Assembly: GCA_014382585.1 (NCBI GenBank)
Contig: JACNJL010000048.1
Location: 1-64,000, forward strand
Reading direction: 5' to 3'
From: Limisphaerales bacterium
Lineage (GTDB): Bacteria; Verrucomicrobiota; Verrucomicrobiia; Limisphaerales; UBA1100
Length of the DNA: 64,000 bases
Below the pieces are notes generated by a model. The model ran no database searches. It was not told the DNA's origin and was given only the letters and a program-made list of their open reading frames with translations. Position 1 is the stretch's first letter; each line of letters opens with the position of its first letter. Below, piece by piece: positions 34,672 to 43,944 of the stretch. The position numbers were made by a program, and so were the translations under genes.

Positions 34672-36636
34672 TTACAGTTTTACGGACTGATCTCCTGCGG
34701 CTTTTTTTGACTTTGGCTCGAGTCCGTTCAGGGTTTTAGAATTTGAGGCATCCGGCTTTTGCATTCCGATTTTTACGGTGTGTTTTCCTTTGGAATAGAC
34801 GCGGGGTTGGAAGCGGTTGTTTTGGGCGCGGGCGGTGTAGAGGATTTCGCCGGTTTTTTCTTCGATGACTTGGATGACGGGGTTTTGGCCTTTTCCGAAT
34901 TTGAGTTCGGGCAACCAGCCGGTGACTTTGCGGCCGTCGTTGGCTTCTTCGGCGACGGTGATGGGCCAACCCGGGTATTGAGCTTTATCGCCATCGGCCA
35001 CATCGCAAAAGCGCGGCCAACATTCGAAGGTGACTTTGCGCGTCTTTTTGTTAAAGCGTGCGATGCCGTAGCCATCGGCGCGTTTCTTTTCGTCGTTGCG
35101 ATCTTCCGGATTGGCGTAGGCCATCATGGAAATCTTGTTGCCAAGGCCGTCCTTGTAATCGCCAGTCCACGGTAGCGGACTGTTCGGCACGGGATTGGGC
35201 CCCGCCTTTTCGTCGAGCGGATGCCACCAGCGACCGTAAATAGTATTCACCAAGGCGGGCCCGGTGAAGCCGTACGGACCGTCGCCGTGTTCTTTGATGC
35301 CGTGTTTGACGACGACGGCGAGGTGTTGATCACCGCACAAATGCACGGCGCGGGCGCGCCGGATGATTTCCAACGCGCGTCGGCTCGGCGTTTGCGGCCA
35401 GCCATTGCAATCGAGGTCGGCCAGCAGCCGGCTGTTGGGGCCGCCGTGCATATGGACGGCACCGCAGAACGCGGTTTGGGACAGAACACATTTCATTTCG
35501 GCGTCGGTCCAGTCGGCAGTCCAGTCGTTGAGGAATTTTTCCTGTCGCGGGCCGAGTAATTCTAATCCGGGCAAATCGATTCTATTGGGATCGTATTTCG
35601 GATCGTTAATGTGATCGGGGCGCGGGCCCATCTTTGGGATTTTGCCGGCGGGGCCAGTTTTGAATTTGCGATCCTCAAGGATGGCGAAATCCACGCCGCC
35701 GACGTTGAGGCGTGTGTAGTACACGCCGATGTTGCGATCCACGGGCGTGGGGTCGGCGGGGTCGGGCAGGTTGGAGGTTTGTTGGCGCTGGACTTGGTTG
35801 ACGTATTTGACCGGATATTTATAACCGCCATCGGCATCGCCCGGGATGGTGGACTGCTTGCCGCTTTCGCCCCAGACGTTGCCGTGGCCCACGTCGTGGT
35901 CGTCGGGAATACAAATGGCGGGGCGATCGCGAATGATGTCGCGATATTGCATGCCGAACTCAATCCAGCCGGTGGTATGCTCGGTGTGGCGGTAGTGTTG
36001 GTCGCCGCCGAAGTACAGCAGATCGGGATCGTGATGGCGGAGGTTGTCGACGATTTCTTTGCGCGGCCCGCCGGTGCGGCTGGAGTTGCAGGAAAGATTG
36101 GCGACAACGATGGTTTCTTTTTCTGACGGATCACGCCGGATTAGCCCCTCGAAATTTGCCTTCGCGCCGTGCCGCACGCGGTAGGGCACGTTCTGCGTGT
36201 TATCCCATTTTTCGATGCGAAAATGCGCATCCCAGCCGGGATAAAGCACTTCCGCCTTGGCGGCCTCGACCCACAACCCGTTGCGCTTGAACTCCAGGCG
36301 CGCCTCGCGTTTCTCGCCGGGCTTGAGCGGGAAAAGTTGGCCGGTAATTTTCAGCACGCCGTTCTGATGCGTGTAAACCGCAAACGCCACCACTTCATCG
36401 CGCGGCACATTGAGATTGGGCGCGGCGGCTTTGCGTCCACCCTTGAGAGGCACGCCGAGATTGCTCGGGCGTTTCCACCACTCACCGGTGGTCAATGATT
36501 CCAGCCGCGCGAAGCCCTTGCCGAATGGTTTGAGAGCGTCCTGCGCCAGCAGCATTTCGTGGGAGACCACCAGCGCGCCGGCACCGGCGGCAGTTATTTT
36601 CAACGCCGTGCGGCGTGTGATTTTTTTGTCGTTCAT
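34672..36636 (-). CDS. PhoD-like metallophosphatase, Tat-exported
   Basis: 654 residues. The Tat signal ITRRTALKITAAGAGALVV is at the N-terminus. Metal-site motifs of the PhoD/metallophosphatase superfamily are visible: VANLSCNS, LLYFGGDQHYRHTEHTTG (the GDxH/Y element), PAICIPDDHDVGHGN (the DDHD element) and VHLCGDQHLAV. It would hydrolyse phosphate esters or diesters in the periplasm. It is the last gene of a three-gene minus-strand operon (DUF1080, ThuA-like, this gene) with gaps of about 10 nt, which suggests action on sugar or polysaccharide substrates. Confidence 0.88.
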   Translation of the reverse strand: MNDKKITRRTALKITAAGAGALVVSHEMLLAQDALKPFGKGFARLESLTTGEWWKRPSNLGVPLKGGRKAAAPNLNVPRDEVVAFAVYTHQNGVLKITGQLFPLKPGEKREARLEFKRNGLWVEAAKAEVLYPGWDAHFRIEKWDNTQNVPYRVRHGAKANFEGLIRRDPSEKETIVVANLSCNSSRTGGPRKEIVDNLRHHDPDLLYFGGDQHYRHTEHTTGWIEFGMQYRDIIRDRPAICIPDDHDVGHGNVWGESGKQSTIPGDADGGYKYPVKYVNQVQRQQTSNLPDPADPTPVDRNIGVYYTRLNVGGVDFAILEDRKFKTGPAGKIPKMGPRPDHINDPKYDPNRIDLPGLELLGPRQEKFLNDWTADWTDAEMKCVLSQTAFCGAVHMHGGPNSRLLADLDCNGWPQTPSRRALEIIRRARAVHLCGDQHLAVVVKHGIKEHGDGPYGFTGPALVNTIYGRWWHPLDEKAGPNPVPNSPLPWTGDYKDGLGNKISMMAYANPEDRNDEKKRADGYGIARFNKKTRKVTFECWPRFCDVADGDKAQYPGWPITVAEEANDGRKVTGWLPELKFGKGQNPVIQVIEEKTGEILYTARAQNNRFQPRVYSKGKHTVKIGMQKPDASNSKTLNGLEPKSKKAAGDQSVKL

Positions 36637-36646
36637 TGTTAAAAAA

Positions 36647-37699
36647 TTATTTACGGCGCGGTGCGCGTTTGGGTTTGTGGATTCCGCCCTTGGGCATGAT
36701 GGGGCTGGCCCAACCGGCGAGGTCGGCGGGCTTCACATTTTGCGCCTCCCCGCCAAAGGTGAATGGCGTGGGCTGATACGGGCCGACGAAATCGACGTTC
36801 ATGTCCGCTTTGATTTCCTTCTCCATGCCCATGCACCAGAAGACGCCGTTGATGATGCAGCGGCGCACGCCTTCGCTGATGATATCTTCCGAGGCGCCCT
36901 GCGTGCTTGCAAACACGCGGCCTTTCTTGCCGGAGGTCGATTTGTATTCGCGCACCCAAATGCTCGGGCTGGGCGGCTTGTTGGCCAGCGGTTTGCCGTC
37001 GGGTTTCATCGAGTCGAGCACTTGATTCTTGCCGAGGATAATCGATCCCTCAATCGGCACCGCGCTGTACGCGCCGGCCAAGGCGTGCATGTCCTTCACG
37101 CCGCGCACCACGGGATGGTCCTTGTGTTCCGGCACGACAAACATCGCCGTGCTGTAGCGGTGGTTGCTGCCGTAATGGCCCGCCCCTTCGCGCGGCCGCC
37201 ACGTCTCGCCGAGGATTTGCCGGCCGAACCCCCAGTCGAAGGATTCATTGCGCGAGTTATAATTGTAATTAGCGTACTTGCCCTTGAGACCATTGAAGGC
37301 GTGCGTGGTGGTGCGTAGTCCCAGCACCGGACCGCCGCGATCGAGATAGCCGGCGAACTGTTTCATCCACGCATCGTTCGGCGCTAGGAAGCGCATGAAA
37401 CAAAACATCAAGTCCGCATCCTTGAGGGCCTCAATCCCGGGGACATCCGAGGAGCCCGCCTTGATGTGGCCCTTGTCATCCAAGCCAAAGAGCACGGTGC
37501 ACTTGAAGCCATAGCGCTTGGCCAAAATGCGCGCGATGGCCGGGCAGGTTTCCTCGCCGCGATATTCGTGGTCGCTGGCGATGAAGACGATGTGTTTACC
37601 CTTGCCGGGCCCTTCAGTGCCCTCATAAACCAGCGGTCCGGCCACAGCGAAGGTGGCCAATTGCAGGAAGAGAGCGAGTGCGATATGGATGGTTTTCAT
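36647..37699 (-). CDS. ThuA-like exported protein
   Basis: 350 residues with a signal peptide (IALALFLQLATFAVAG). The ThuA/trehalose-utilisation-like fold (class I glutamine amidotransferase-like) is indicated by KHIVFIASDHEYRGEE, DADLMFCFMRFL, YLDRGGPVLGLRTTTHAF and SNHRYSTAMFVVPEHKDHPVVRGVKDMHAL (in part), ending in VFWCMGMEKEI. ThuA-like proteins commonly accompany DUF1080 and Gfo/Idh/MocA genes in PVC bacteria, in sugar catabolism with undefined chemistry. It lies between the DUF1080 and PhoD-like genes in the same operon. Confidence 0.85.
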   Translation of the reverse strand: MKTIHIALALFLQLATFAVAGPLVYEGTEGPGKGKHIVFIASDHEYRGEETCPAIARILAKRYGFKCTVLFGLDDKGHIKAGSSDVPGIEALKDADLMFCFMRFLAPNDAWMKQFAGYLDRGGPVLGLRTTTHAFNGLKGKYANYNYNSRNESFDWGFGRQILGETWRPREGAGHYGSNHRYSTAMFVVPEHKDHPVVRGVKDMHALAGAYSAVPIEGSIILGKNQVLDSMKPDGKPLANKPPSPSIWVREYKSTSGKKGRVFASTQGASEDIISEGVRRCIINGVFWCMGMEKEIKADMNVDFVGPYQPTPFTFGGEAQNVKPADLAGWASPIMPKGGIHKPKRAPRRK

Positions 37700-37712
37700 T
37701 TTTTAAATTGAG

Positions 37713-38312
37713 TTATTTGAGTTGGAGAATGCCGAGCTTGCGATAGTCGATCGCCATGTTGCGGTTGCCGTGCAGTTGAATGCCGATGGGGCCTTCCTTG
37801 ATGGCCGAGTCGCTTTTGTAGGTCATCACCTTTTCGCCCTGCAACCACACGGTGTATTCCTTGCCGATGGCCTGAATGCGCATGCGGTTCCAGTCCTTTG
37901 CCTTCAGCAGTTTCTTGATATTCTTGGCCTCCACCGGATAGCCCTTGCCGGGGATGTAGGGCGAGCAGGTCATGTCGCGCTTGAGCGAGCCGCTGATGCC
38001 GATCTGAATCTGGTCGGCATTGCGCACGTGCACGCCGCTGTCCACCACGCCTTCGCCAAAGCGGAACTCCAGCTCCATCATGAAATTGCCGTACTTCTTT
38101 TCCGTCCAAAGCACCGAGCCCTTCTTCTTCGGCCCACTTTGAATTTTCAATACGCCATCGACCGCCTTGTACCAACCGGCCGCGTCATTGCCTGCGGGCA
38201 CTTTCCAGCCGGAAAGATCCTTGCCGTTAAACAGGGGTTGAAGAATCGGCTCCGCCAATGCCCCGCCGGCCAACCCGACCCACAACAACACACCCAAAAG
38301 CTTGGAGTACAT
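37713..38312 (-). CDS. DUF1080 family protein (3-keto-disaccharide hydrolase-like)
   Basis: 199 residues with a signal peptide (LGVLLWVGLAGGALA). The DUF1080 beta-jelly-roll motifs are PLFNGKDLSGWK, NFMMELEFRF, DSGVHVRNADQIQI and GPIGIQLHGN. Family members bind or cleave glycans; several have been shown to hydrolyse 3-keto-glycosides. The protein starts the minus-strand operon with ThuA-like and PhoD-like genes and is divergent from the hydrolase gene at 38409 (96 nt between starts). Confidence 0.9.
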   Translation of the reverse strand: MYSKLLGVLLWVGLAGGALAEPILQPLFNGKDLSGWKVPAGNDAAGWYKAVDGVLKIQSGPKKKGSVLWTEKKYGNFMMELEFRFGEGVVDSGVHVRNADQIQIGISGSLKRDMTCSPYIPGKGYPVEAKNIKKLLKAKDWNRMRIQAIGKEYTVWLQGEKVMTYKSDSAIKEGPIGIQLHGNRNMAIDYRKLGILQLK

Positions 38313-38408
38313 GCGCGCAGTGTGCCCGATCCATTCCGCGAATCAAGCCCGTAGGCGGTTTTCCCCATTGACCGCGCCTCGCGCTCGCCCGACACTGGTG
38401 TCCTTATC

Positions 38409-39731
38409 ATGAACCTCCGCCACGCCATCCTGATGTTGCTCGCTCTCACCGTCACGCTCCCCGCCCAACAGGCGCCGTACGATAATCCGCCGGAGGTGAA
38501 GCCGCCGTACTATCGCGTGCGCTTTGAGGCTTCGGTGAAGCCGGGTGAATTGATGTTTCCCGTGCAATACACGGTCTGGATTCCGGCCGGGGTGAAGCAA
38601 TTACGCGGCGTGGTGGTGCATCAGCACGGCTGCGGTGAGGGCTCGTGTAAATCCGGCCAAACCGGTGCCTTCGATTTGCATTGGCAGGCGCTGGCCAAGA
38701 AACACAACTGCGCCCTGCTCTCGCCTTCCTATGAGCAACCGCAACAGGCCGATTGCCAACTATGGTGCGATCCGCGCAACGGCTCCAGCAAGGCCTTTCA
38801 GGAAGCGCTCGTTGAGCTGGGCAAACTCAGCGGTCATGCCGAATTGGCCACCGTGCCGTGGGCGCTCTGGGGACACAGCGGCGGCGGACATTGGGCCGGC
38901 GGCATGGTGATGCTGCATCCCGAGCGCGTGGCCGCCGCCTGGCTGCGATCGGGCGTGCCATTTCTCGCGGCCAATCCGGACCGGCCCACCATCAAGCCGC
39001 ACGCTCTGCCCAAGGCCGCGCTCGGCGTGCCGATGATGTGCAATCCCGGCACCAAGGAAGGCGTCACCGTCAAGACCGGCCGCTTCGCCCGCGTGTGGCC
39101 CATGAACGAAACTTTTTTCAACACCGTGCGCGGCCAGGGCGGTCTGCTCGGCATGGCGATTGATCCGCTCTCCGCTCACGAATGCGGCAACCAACGCTAC
39201 CTCGCCATCCCGTGGCTCGACGTCTGCCTCACCGCGCGTCTGTCCGCCAAGCCCGGTCAACCGCTCAAGCCCATGCCCACTCAAGGCGCTTGGTTGGCTC
39301 CGTTGCTCGGCAAGATCGCCGTGCCGGCCCCGACGGTCATCGACGATAACAAAGCCTCCTGGCTTCCCAACAAGGCCTTTGCCCAACAATGGATGCAGTA
39401 CGTAACGGACACCAAGGTGATCGACACCACGCCGCCGCCGGCGCCCAAGAATGTGAAGTGGACCGGCCGCACACTCACGTGGACTGCTGAAGCTGATTTG
39501 GAAAGTGGCATATCCCATTTCATCATCCTCCAAGGCAGCCGCCCCATCGCCACCGTGCCCGAGCAACCGAGCAACCGCTTCGGCCGGCCGCTCTTTCAGG
39601 GGCTGCAATACAGCGACACACCGACCGTGCCGCTCACCAAAATGGAATACACCATGAAAGATACCGCCATTCTCACCAAAAGCGCCTACAAGGTCGTGAC
39701 CGTCAATACCGCGGGATTGCGATCAGAGTAG
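38409..39731 (+). CDS. Exported alpha/beta-hydrolase-like protein with C-terminal beta domain
   Basis: 440 residues with a signal peptide ([16 protein letters not shown]). An esterase-like domain carries [11 protein letters not shown] (oxyanion side) and the nucleophile elbow [12 protein letters not shown]; an acidic and a His residue should follow but were not fixed. The last ~90 residues ([21 protein letters not shown] onwards) look like a fibronectin-III-type domain. The combination suggests a secreted esterase acting on glycans. It reads away from DUF1080 with a shared upstream region and is followed by a Gfo/Idh/MocA gene. Confidence 0.8.
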   Translation: MNLRHAILMLLALTVTLPAQQAPYDNPPEVKPPYYRVRFEASVKPGELMFPVQYTVWIPAGVKQLRGVVVHQHGCGEGSCKSGQTGAFDLHWQALAKKHNCALLSPSYEQPQQADCQLWCDPRNGSSKAFQEALVELGKLSGHAELATVPWALWGHSGGGHWAGGMVMLHPERVAAAWLRSGVPFLAANPDRPTIKPHALPKAALGVPMMCNPGTKEGVTVKTGRFARVWPMNETFFNTVRGQGGLLGMAIDPLSAHECGNQRYLAIPWLDVCLTARLSAKPGQPLKPMPTQGAWLAPLLGKIAVPAPTVIDDNKASWLPNKAFAQQWMQYVTDTKVIDTTPPPAPKNVKWTGRTLTWTAEADLESGISHFIILQGSRPIATVPEQPSNRFGRPLFQGLQYSDTPTVPLTKMEYTMKDTAILTKSAYKVVTVNTAGLRSE

Positions 39732-39866
39732 AGTCGAGGTATCGGATGTCTCGCGAAGCGACGCGATTGTGATGGGTTGTTTTTTCATACGAAAAGAGAC
39801 GCTCAACCAATCCCATCGACAAGCCTGAAGGCCGGCTTTATACTGGCGCAGCCATTCACTCACGCC

Positions 39867-41180
39867 ATGAACAAAGTATCCCGTAGAGATTTCGTTAAAA
39901 CATCCGCCGCCGTCAGTAGCTTTTTTGTGCTGCCCTCCGGGTTACGGGCGAACTCGCCCAATAGCCGGATTTGCACCGCCCACATCGGCACCGGCGGCAA
40001 GGGCCGCGTGGATACCGGCCAATTGCTCGATCACGCGCACGCGCAGGCCGTTGGGTTTTGTGATGTGGACCGCGCGCGGGGCATGGCCGATTCCTGGCTC
40101 TCCAAGCACAAGAGCGCGAAGTTTTTCCAGGACTACCGCGAGATGCTTACGGCCCTTGGCGACAAGGTGGATGTGGTGTCCATCTCCACGCCGGATCACA
40201 CGCATTACCCGGCCACCATGGCGGCGATGAAGCTCGGCAAGCACGTCTACACGCAGAAACCGCTTACCCACAAACTCACCGAAGCGCGCGAGCTGGCGGA
40301 ATTTGCCGCGGAGAAAAAGCTCACCACTCAGATGGGCATTCAGAACCAATCCCGTGCGCCCTACCGGTTTACCCGCCACCACATCAAGGCCGGCATCATC
40401 GGCAAGATCAAGAAGGTCTACGTGTGGTCGTTCAAGAATTGGGGCTATGACGGCAAACCCTACGCCGAAGAATCGCCCATTCCCGAAACGCTCGACTGGA
40501 ATCTCTGGCTGGGCACCGCGCCGGTGCGGAAGTTTACCTCGAAGGTCTATCACCCCGGCCAATGGCGCAAGATCCTCGACTACGGCTGCGGCACGTTGGG
40601 CGACATGGGCATCCACATTTTCGATACGCCCTTCAAATCGCTGGACCTCACTGACCCGCTCTGGGTCGAGGCCGAATGCCGCGCGCCCAACGGCTTTGGG
40701 CACGCCGAGCAAAACAAGGTGCATTACGGCTTTAAGCCCACGAAATATACCACCGACGATTTCACCTTCACGTGGTGGGATGGCGAAGGTGCCCCGCGCC
40801 ATGGCGGCAATCCGGATCTCCAACTGCCCAACGGCGACAAGCTGCCCAAGCAGGGCGCCCTCTACGTCGGCGAAGGCGGCCGCATGGTCCTGCCGCACTG
40901 CGCCGCGCCGACCTTTTACCCGGATTCCGTGCTGAAGGATGCGGACACGAAGGCCTTCGGCAACGTCAACCATTACACGCAGTTTCTCGACGCCATTGAG
41001 GGCAAAGACAAAACCCTCGCCGGCTTCGACTACGCCGGTCCGCTGGCGGAATCCCTCTGCCTCGGCGTGGTGGCCTGTCAATTCCCCGGCAAACGCCTGC
41101 AATGGGACTCCAAGAAAATGCACGTCCCCAACCTCGCCGCCGCCAACCCAATGCTCGAAGGCAAGTACCGGAAGTTTTAG
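39867..41180 (+). CDS. Gfo/Idh/MocA family oxidoreductase, Tat-exported
   Basis: 437 residues. The Tat signal is VSRRDFVKTSAAVSSFFVLP. The NAD(P)-binding fold shows HIGTGGKGR (near residue 36), VGFCDVD, STPDHTH and KHVYTQKPLTH, the classic GFO/IDH/MOCA EKP-like motif (here QKPLTH). Exported members in PVC bacteria are linked to oxidation or 3-keto modification of sugars and may carry a tightly bound cofactor. ATG 39867 is chosen because the signal begins there; the upstream part of the frame is unrelated. It is upstream of the fuconate-dehydratase-like gene. Confidence 0.9.
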   Translation: MNKVSRRDFVKTSAAVSSFFVLPSGLRANSPNSRICTAHIGTGGKGRVDTGQLLDHAHAQAVGFCDVDRARGMADSWLSKHKSAKFFQDYREMLTALGDKVDVVSISTPDHTHYPATMAAMKLGKHVYTQKPLTHKLTEARELAEFAAEKKLTTQMGIQNQSRAPYRFTRHHIKAGIIGKIKKVYVWSFKNWGYDGKPYAEESPIPETLDWNLWLGTAPVRKFTSKVYHPGQWRKILDYGCGTLGDMGIHIFDTPFKSLDLTDPLWVEAECRAPNGFGHAEQNKVHYGFKPTKYTTDDFTFTWWDGEGAPRHGGNPDLQLPNGDKLPKQGALYVGEGGRMVLPHCAAPTFYPDSVLKDADTKAFGNVNHYTQFLDAIEGKDKTLAGFDYAGPLAESLCLGVVACQFPGKRLQWDSKKMHVPNLAAANPMLEGKYRKF

Positions 41181-41276
41181 GCCGCAACACCCGACATCGG
41201 TTGTGCCCGGGAAAATGTGGAGTTCTCCGAACGCCTGAACCGGCGCGCCTTCTCCGTTGGTTCTCCTGAGAAAATC

Positions 41277-42617
41277 ATGCCCCAATCTCCCATCACCATT
41301 ACTTCGGCCGAGGTCATTGATCTGCGCGTGCCCACCTCGGACCAAATGCTGGGTTCCGATCCCTTTCATAAAGCACCGGATTATTCCTCGGCTGTACTGC
41401 ATCTGGAAACTGATTCCGATCTGCGCGGTGTGTCGGTGGTGTTCACTATCGGCGCGGGCACGGACTGGATGTGCCACGGCATCCGCGACCTCTGCCAACT
41501 CGTGGTGGGCACGCGGCTCGATGAATTCACCGCCGCCCCGTTCCAACTCTACCGGCGCCTGATCGATCATCATCAACTGCGCTGGCTGCACGACGGCGTG
41601 TTTCGCATGGCCGCCGGCGCCGTGTTGAATGCCATGTGGGATCTGTGGGCCAAATCCCTCAATCAACCGCTCTGGAAATTGCTCGTGGATTTGGAGCCGG
41701 AATTCGTTGCCGACTGCATCGACTGGCGCAACCTCGGCGATGCCCTCACGCGCGAGGAAGCCATTGCCCTCCTGCAAGCCCGCCGCGCCGAGGTGCCCCA
41801 ACGCGAAACCGCCATGGCCGAGCGCGGGCCCAAGGCCTACTGCACCGCCGGTTGGCTGGGCCTGAGCGATGAAGACATTCTCGGCACCATCCGCAAACTG
41901 CAGGCCGAAGGGTTCGATGCCTTCAAGCTCAAAGTCGGGCAGGACTCCGCCCAAGACGTGGCGCGCATTCGCTTCATGCGCGACGCCATCGGGTCGGACG
42001 CCCAACTGATGGTCGATGCCAACCAATTCTGGGGATTGGCCGAGGCCAAGCAACACATCGAGCTATACCGGCCGTTTGATCTGAAGTGGGTCGAGGAACC
42101 CATCGCCCGCGACGACGTGCTCGGTTATGTGGAATTGGCCGAGACCTTCGCCGATGCCTCCTTTGATTTTGCCTGTGGCGAACAAGCGGCGTCCCCAGTG
42201 ATCTTCAAGCAACTCCTCAAAAGCGGCGCCATTCGTTACTGCCAAATCGATGCCGTCCGCGTCGCGGGCGTGAACGACGTGATGGCGATCATTCTGCTGG
42301 CCGCCAAGTACGGCGTGCCCGTCTGCCCGCACGGTGGCGGCATCGCCCTGTGCAACATGATTCAGCACTACGGCATGTGGGATCAGATCGCCGTGGCCGG
42401 CCATTCCGACACGCAACTGGTGGAGTACATCGATTTCCTGCAAGACGCCGTCGAGCATCCCGTGGCCGTGCGCGATGGCTGCTACGTCACCCCTTCGGCC
42501 CCCGGTTGGGGGCTGGAGTTTCGGTCGGAATTCATAGATCAACACCGCTACCCTGATGGAGCGCATTGGATCAACCGCCCCTCAAACAAAAAGGGCGTCC
42601 ATTTCGAAGCACGCTAA
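41277..42617 (+). CDS. L-fuconate dehydratase-like enzyme (enolase superfamily)
   Basis: 446 residues, the length of L-fuconate dehydratase/ENOSF1. N-terminal MLGSDPFHKAPDYSSA and FTIGAGTDWMCHGI match that group. The barrel shows the base pair K217-x-K219 (FKLKVG), metal ligands D247 (VDANQ), E273 (EEPI) and E302 (GEQ), and H352 in CPHGGG. The enzyme removes water from L-fuconate to give 2-keto-3-deoxy-L-fuconate in L-fucose catabolism. No signal peptide is present, so it is cytoplasmic. It fits a fucose-containing (fucoidan-like) substrate for the sulfatase-rich region; related sugar acids remain possible. Confidence 0.9.
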   Translation: MPQSPITITSAEVIDLRVPTSDQMLGSDPFHKAPDYSSAVLHLETDSDLRGVSVVFTIGAGTDWMCHGIRDLCQLVVGTRLDEFTAAPFQLYRRLIDHHQLRWLHDGVFRMAAGAVLNAMWDLWAKSLNQPLWKLLVDLEPEFVADCIDWRNLGDALTREEAIALLQARRAEVPQRETAMAERGPKAYCTAGWLGLSDEDILGTIRKLQAEGFDAFKLKVGQDSAQDVARIRFMRDAIGSDAQLMVDANQFWGLAEAKQHIELYRPFDLKWVEEPIARDDVLGYVELAETFADASFDFACGEQAASPVIFKQLLKSGAIRYCQIDAVRVAGVNDVMAIILLAAKYGVPVCPHGGGIALCNMIQHYGMWDQIAVAGHSDTQLVEYIDFLQDAVEHPVAVRDGCYVTPSAPGWGLEFRSEFIDQHRYPDGAHWINRPSNKKGVHFEAR

Positions 42618-42684
42618 AAACTTGTTCCATGTTCCAATCCCCCTGTAACCATTACTGGGTAGCAACGTCACATCCTCTTTAATC

Positions 42685-43941
42685 ATGAACCGGAAAACTC
42701 AATCGACCCGCCGGACTTTTCTCAAGGCGGCGGGCGTTGCCATTGCCCTGCCTCCGCTTGAATCCTTCGGAACGCCGGCCGCCGCCCAGCCGCCGATGGG
42801 GCTGGTGTGCATCTGCACCGGATTGGGGATGAACCCAGCCACCTTTTTTCCGAAAACTTTTGGGAAAGATTTCACACCTTCGCCGGTGCTCGCCCCGCTC
42901 GCGCCGTTGCGAGATGACCTGACCGTGTTTTCCCACATGGATCACCCCTCCATCTTCACCAAGCACGGCGGGATGAATTCCTTCCTCAGTGGCGTGGATG
43001 CGAAAAAGGCGCGGACGGGCGAAAATCAATCCCTCGACCAAGTAGCGGCGGCGCACGTCGGATACCGGACGCGATTTCCTTCGGTCCACATTTCTCTGGG
43101 AGGCAGTCAGGGCAGTTCATGGACGGCATCGGGAATCAAGGTGCGCGAGGAGAGCGATCCTTTGCTGTTGTTCAAAAAACTGTTTGTGACCGACTCCCCC
43201 GCTGCCCGCAAAGCCCGCCAGCTTGAACTTGATCGGCAGGGCAGCGTGCTGGATCTCGTCCGCGGCCAGGCGAAACGTCTGGAGCACAGCATCAACGCGG
43301 CGGACAAAGCCAAGCTCGAGGAATACCTGACCGCCATTCGCGAAGCCGAGGAACGCATCCAAGGCATTCAACGCTGGCAGAAAATTCCAAAACCCAAAGT
43401 GGCCGTGAACGACACGGTCCACCCACACGGCGGGATGGACTACAGCACCCTTTCGCCGTTGATGTTCGACCTACTCCATCTGGCGCTGCAAAACGATTCC
43501 AGCCGCGTCTTCACCGCGGGCTTCGGCATGCACAACCACGTCATCGAACTGGACGGCGTGACCGGCGGTTACCATGGCCTCAGCCATCACGGCAATCTGC
43601 CCGACCGATTGCGGGAGCTTCAAATCATTGAGACGTTTTACATGAAACAGATGGCCCGCTTCGTGCAACGCCTCAAGGACACCCGGACGCAGGACGCCAA
43701 CCTGCTGGACCGCACCATGGTGCTGTTCGGCAGTGGTCTGGGTGATGCCGCCCGCCATTCAAACCGCAACCTGCCCATGGTTCTCGCCGGAGGCGGATTC
43801 CAGCACCGCGGTCACGTGGACGCCATGCGGCCCGACCACAGTCAGACGCCCTTGAACAATCTTTACACCACCATGCTGCAAAATTTCGGCGTGGAAACCG
43901 AACGGTTCAACGGCGCCACGGGCACCTTCGACTTAAGCTAG
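42685..43941 (+). CDS. DUF1552 family protein, Tat-exported (second copy)
   Basis: 418 residues with the Tat signal STRRTFLKAAGVAIALPP. It has the DUF1552 landmarks FFPKTFGKDFTPSPVLAPL, VFSHMDHPS, HGGMNSFLSG and a terminal FGSGLGDAARHSN with VLAGGGFQHRGHV. It resembles the protein at 24487-25791 and, like it, is partnered with a DUF1592-type cytochrome gene, here 3 nt downstream. The activity is unknown. It belongs to the catabolic region, downstream of the fuconate-dehydratase-like gene. Confidence 0.9.
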   Translation: MNRKTQSTRRTFLKAAGVAIALPPLESFGTPAAAQPPMGLVCICTGLGMNPATFFPKTFGKDFTPSPVLAPLAPLRDDLTVFSHMDHPSIFTKHGGMNSFLSGVDAKKARTGENQSLDQVAAAHVGYRTRFPSVHISLGGSQGSSWTASGIKVREESDPLLLFKKLFVTDSPAARKARQLELDRQGSVLDLVRGQAKRLEHSINAADKAKLEEYLTAIREAEERIQGIQRWQKIPKPKVAVNDTVHPHGGMDYSTLSPLMFDLLHLALQNDSSRVFTAGFGMHNHVIELDGVTGGYHGLSHHGNLPDRLRELQIIETFYMKQMARFVQRLKDTRTQDANLLDRTMVLFGSGLGDAARHSNRNLPMVLAGGGFQHRGHVDAMRPDHSQTPLNNLYTTMLQNFGVETERFNGATGTFDLS

Positions 43942-43944
43942 GCC

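Noticed and set aside
39942-42056. 704-residue minus-strand ORF
   Set aside because: Shadow of the Gfo/Idh/MocA and fuconate dehydratase genes, both of which have clear catalytic motifs on the plus strand.
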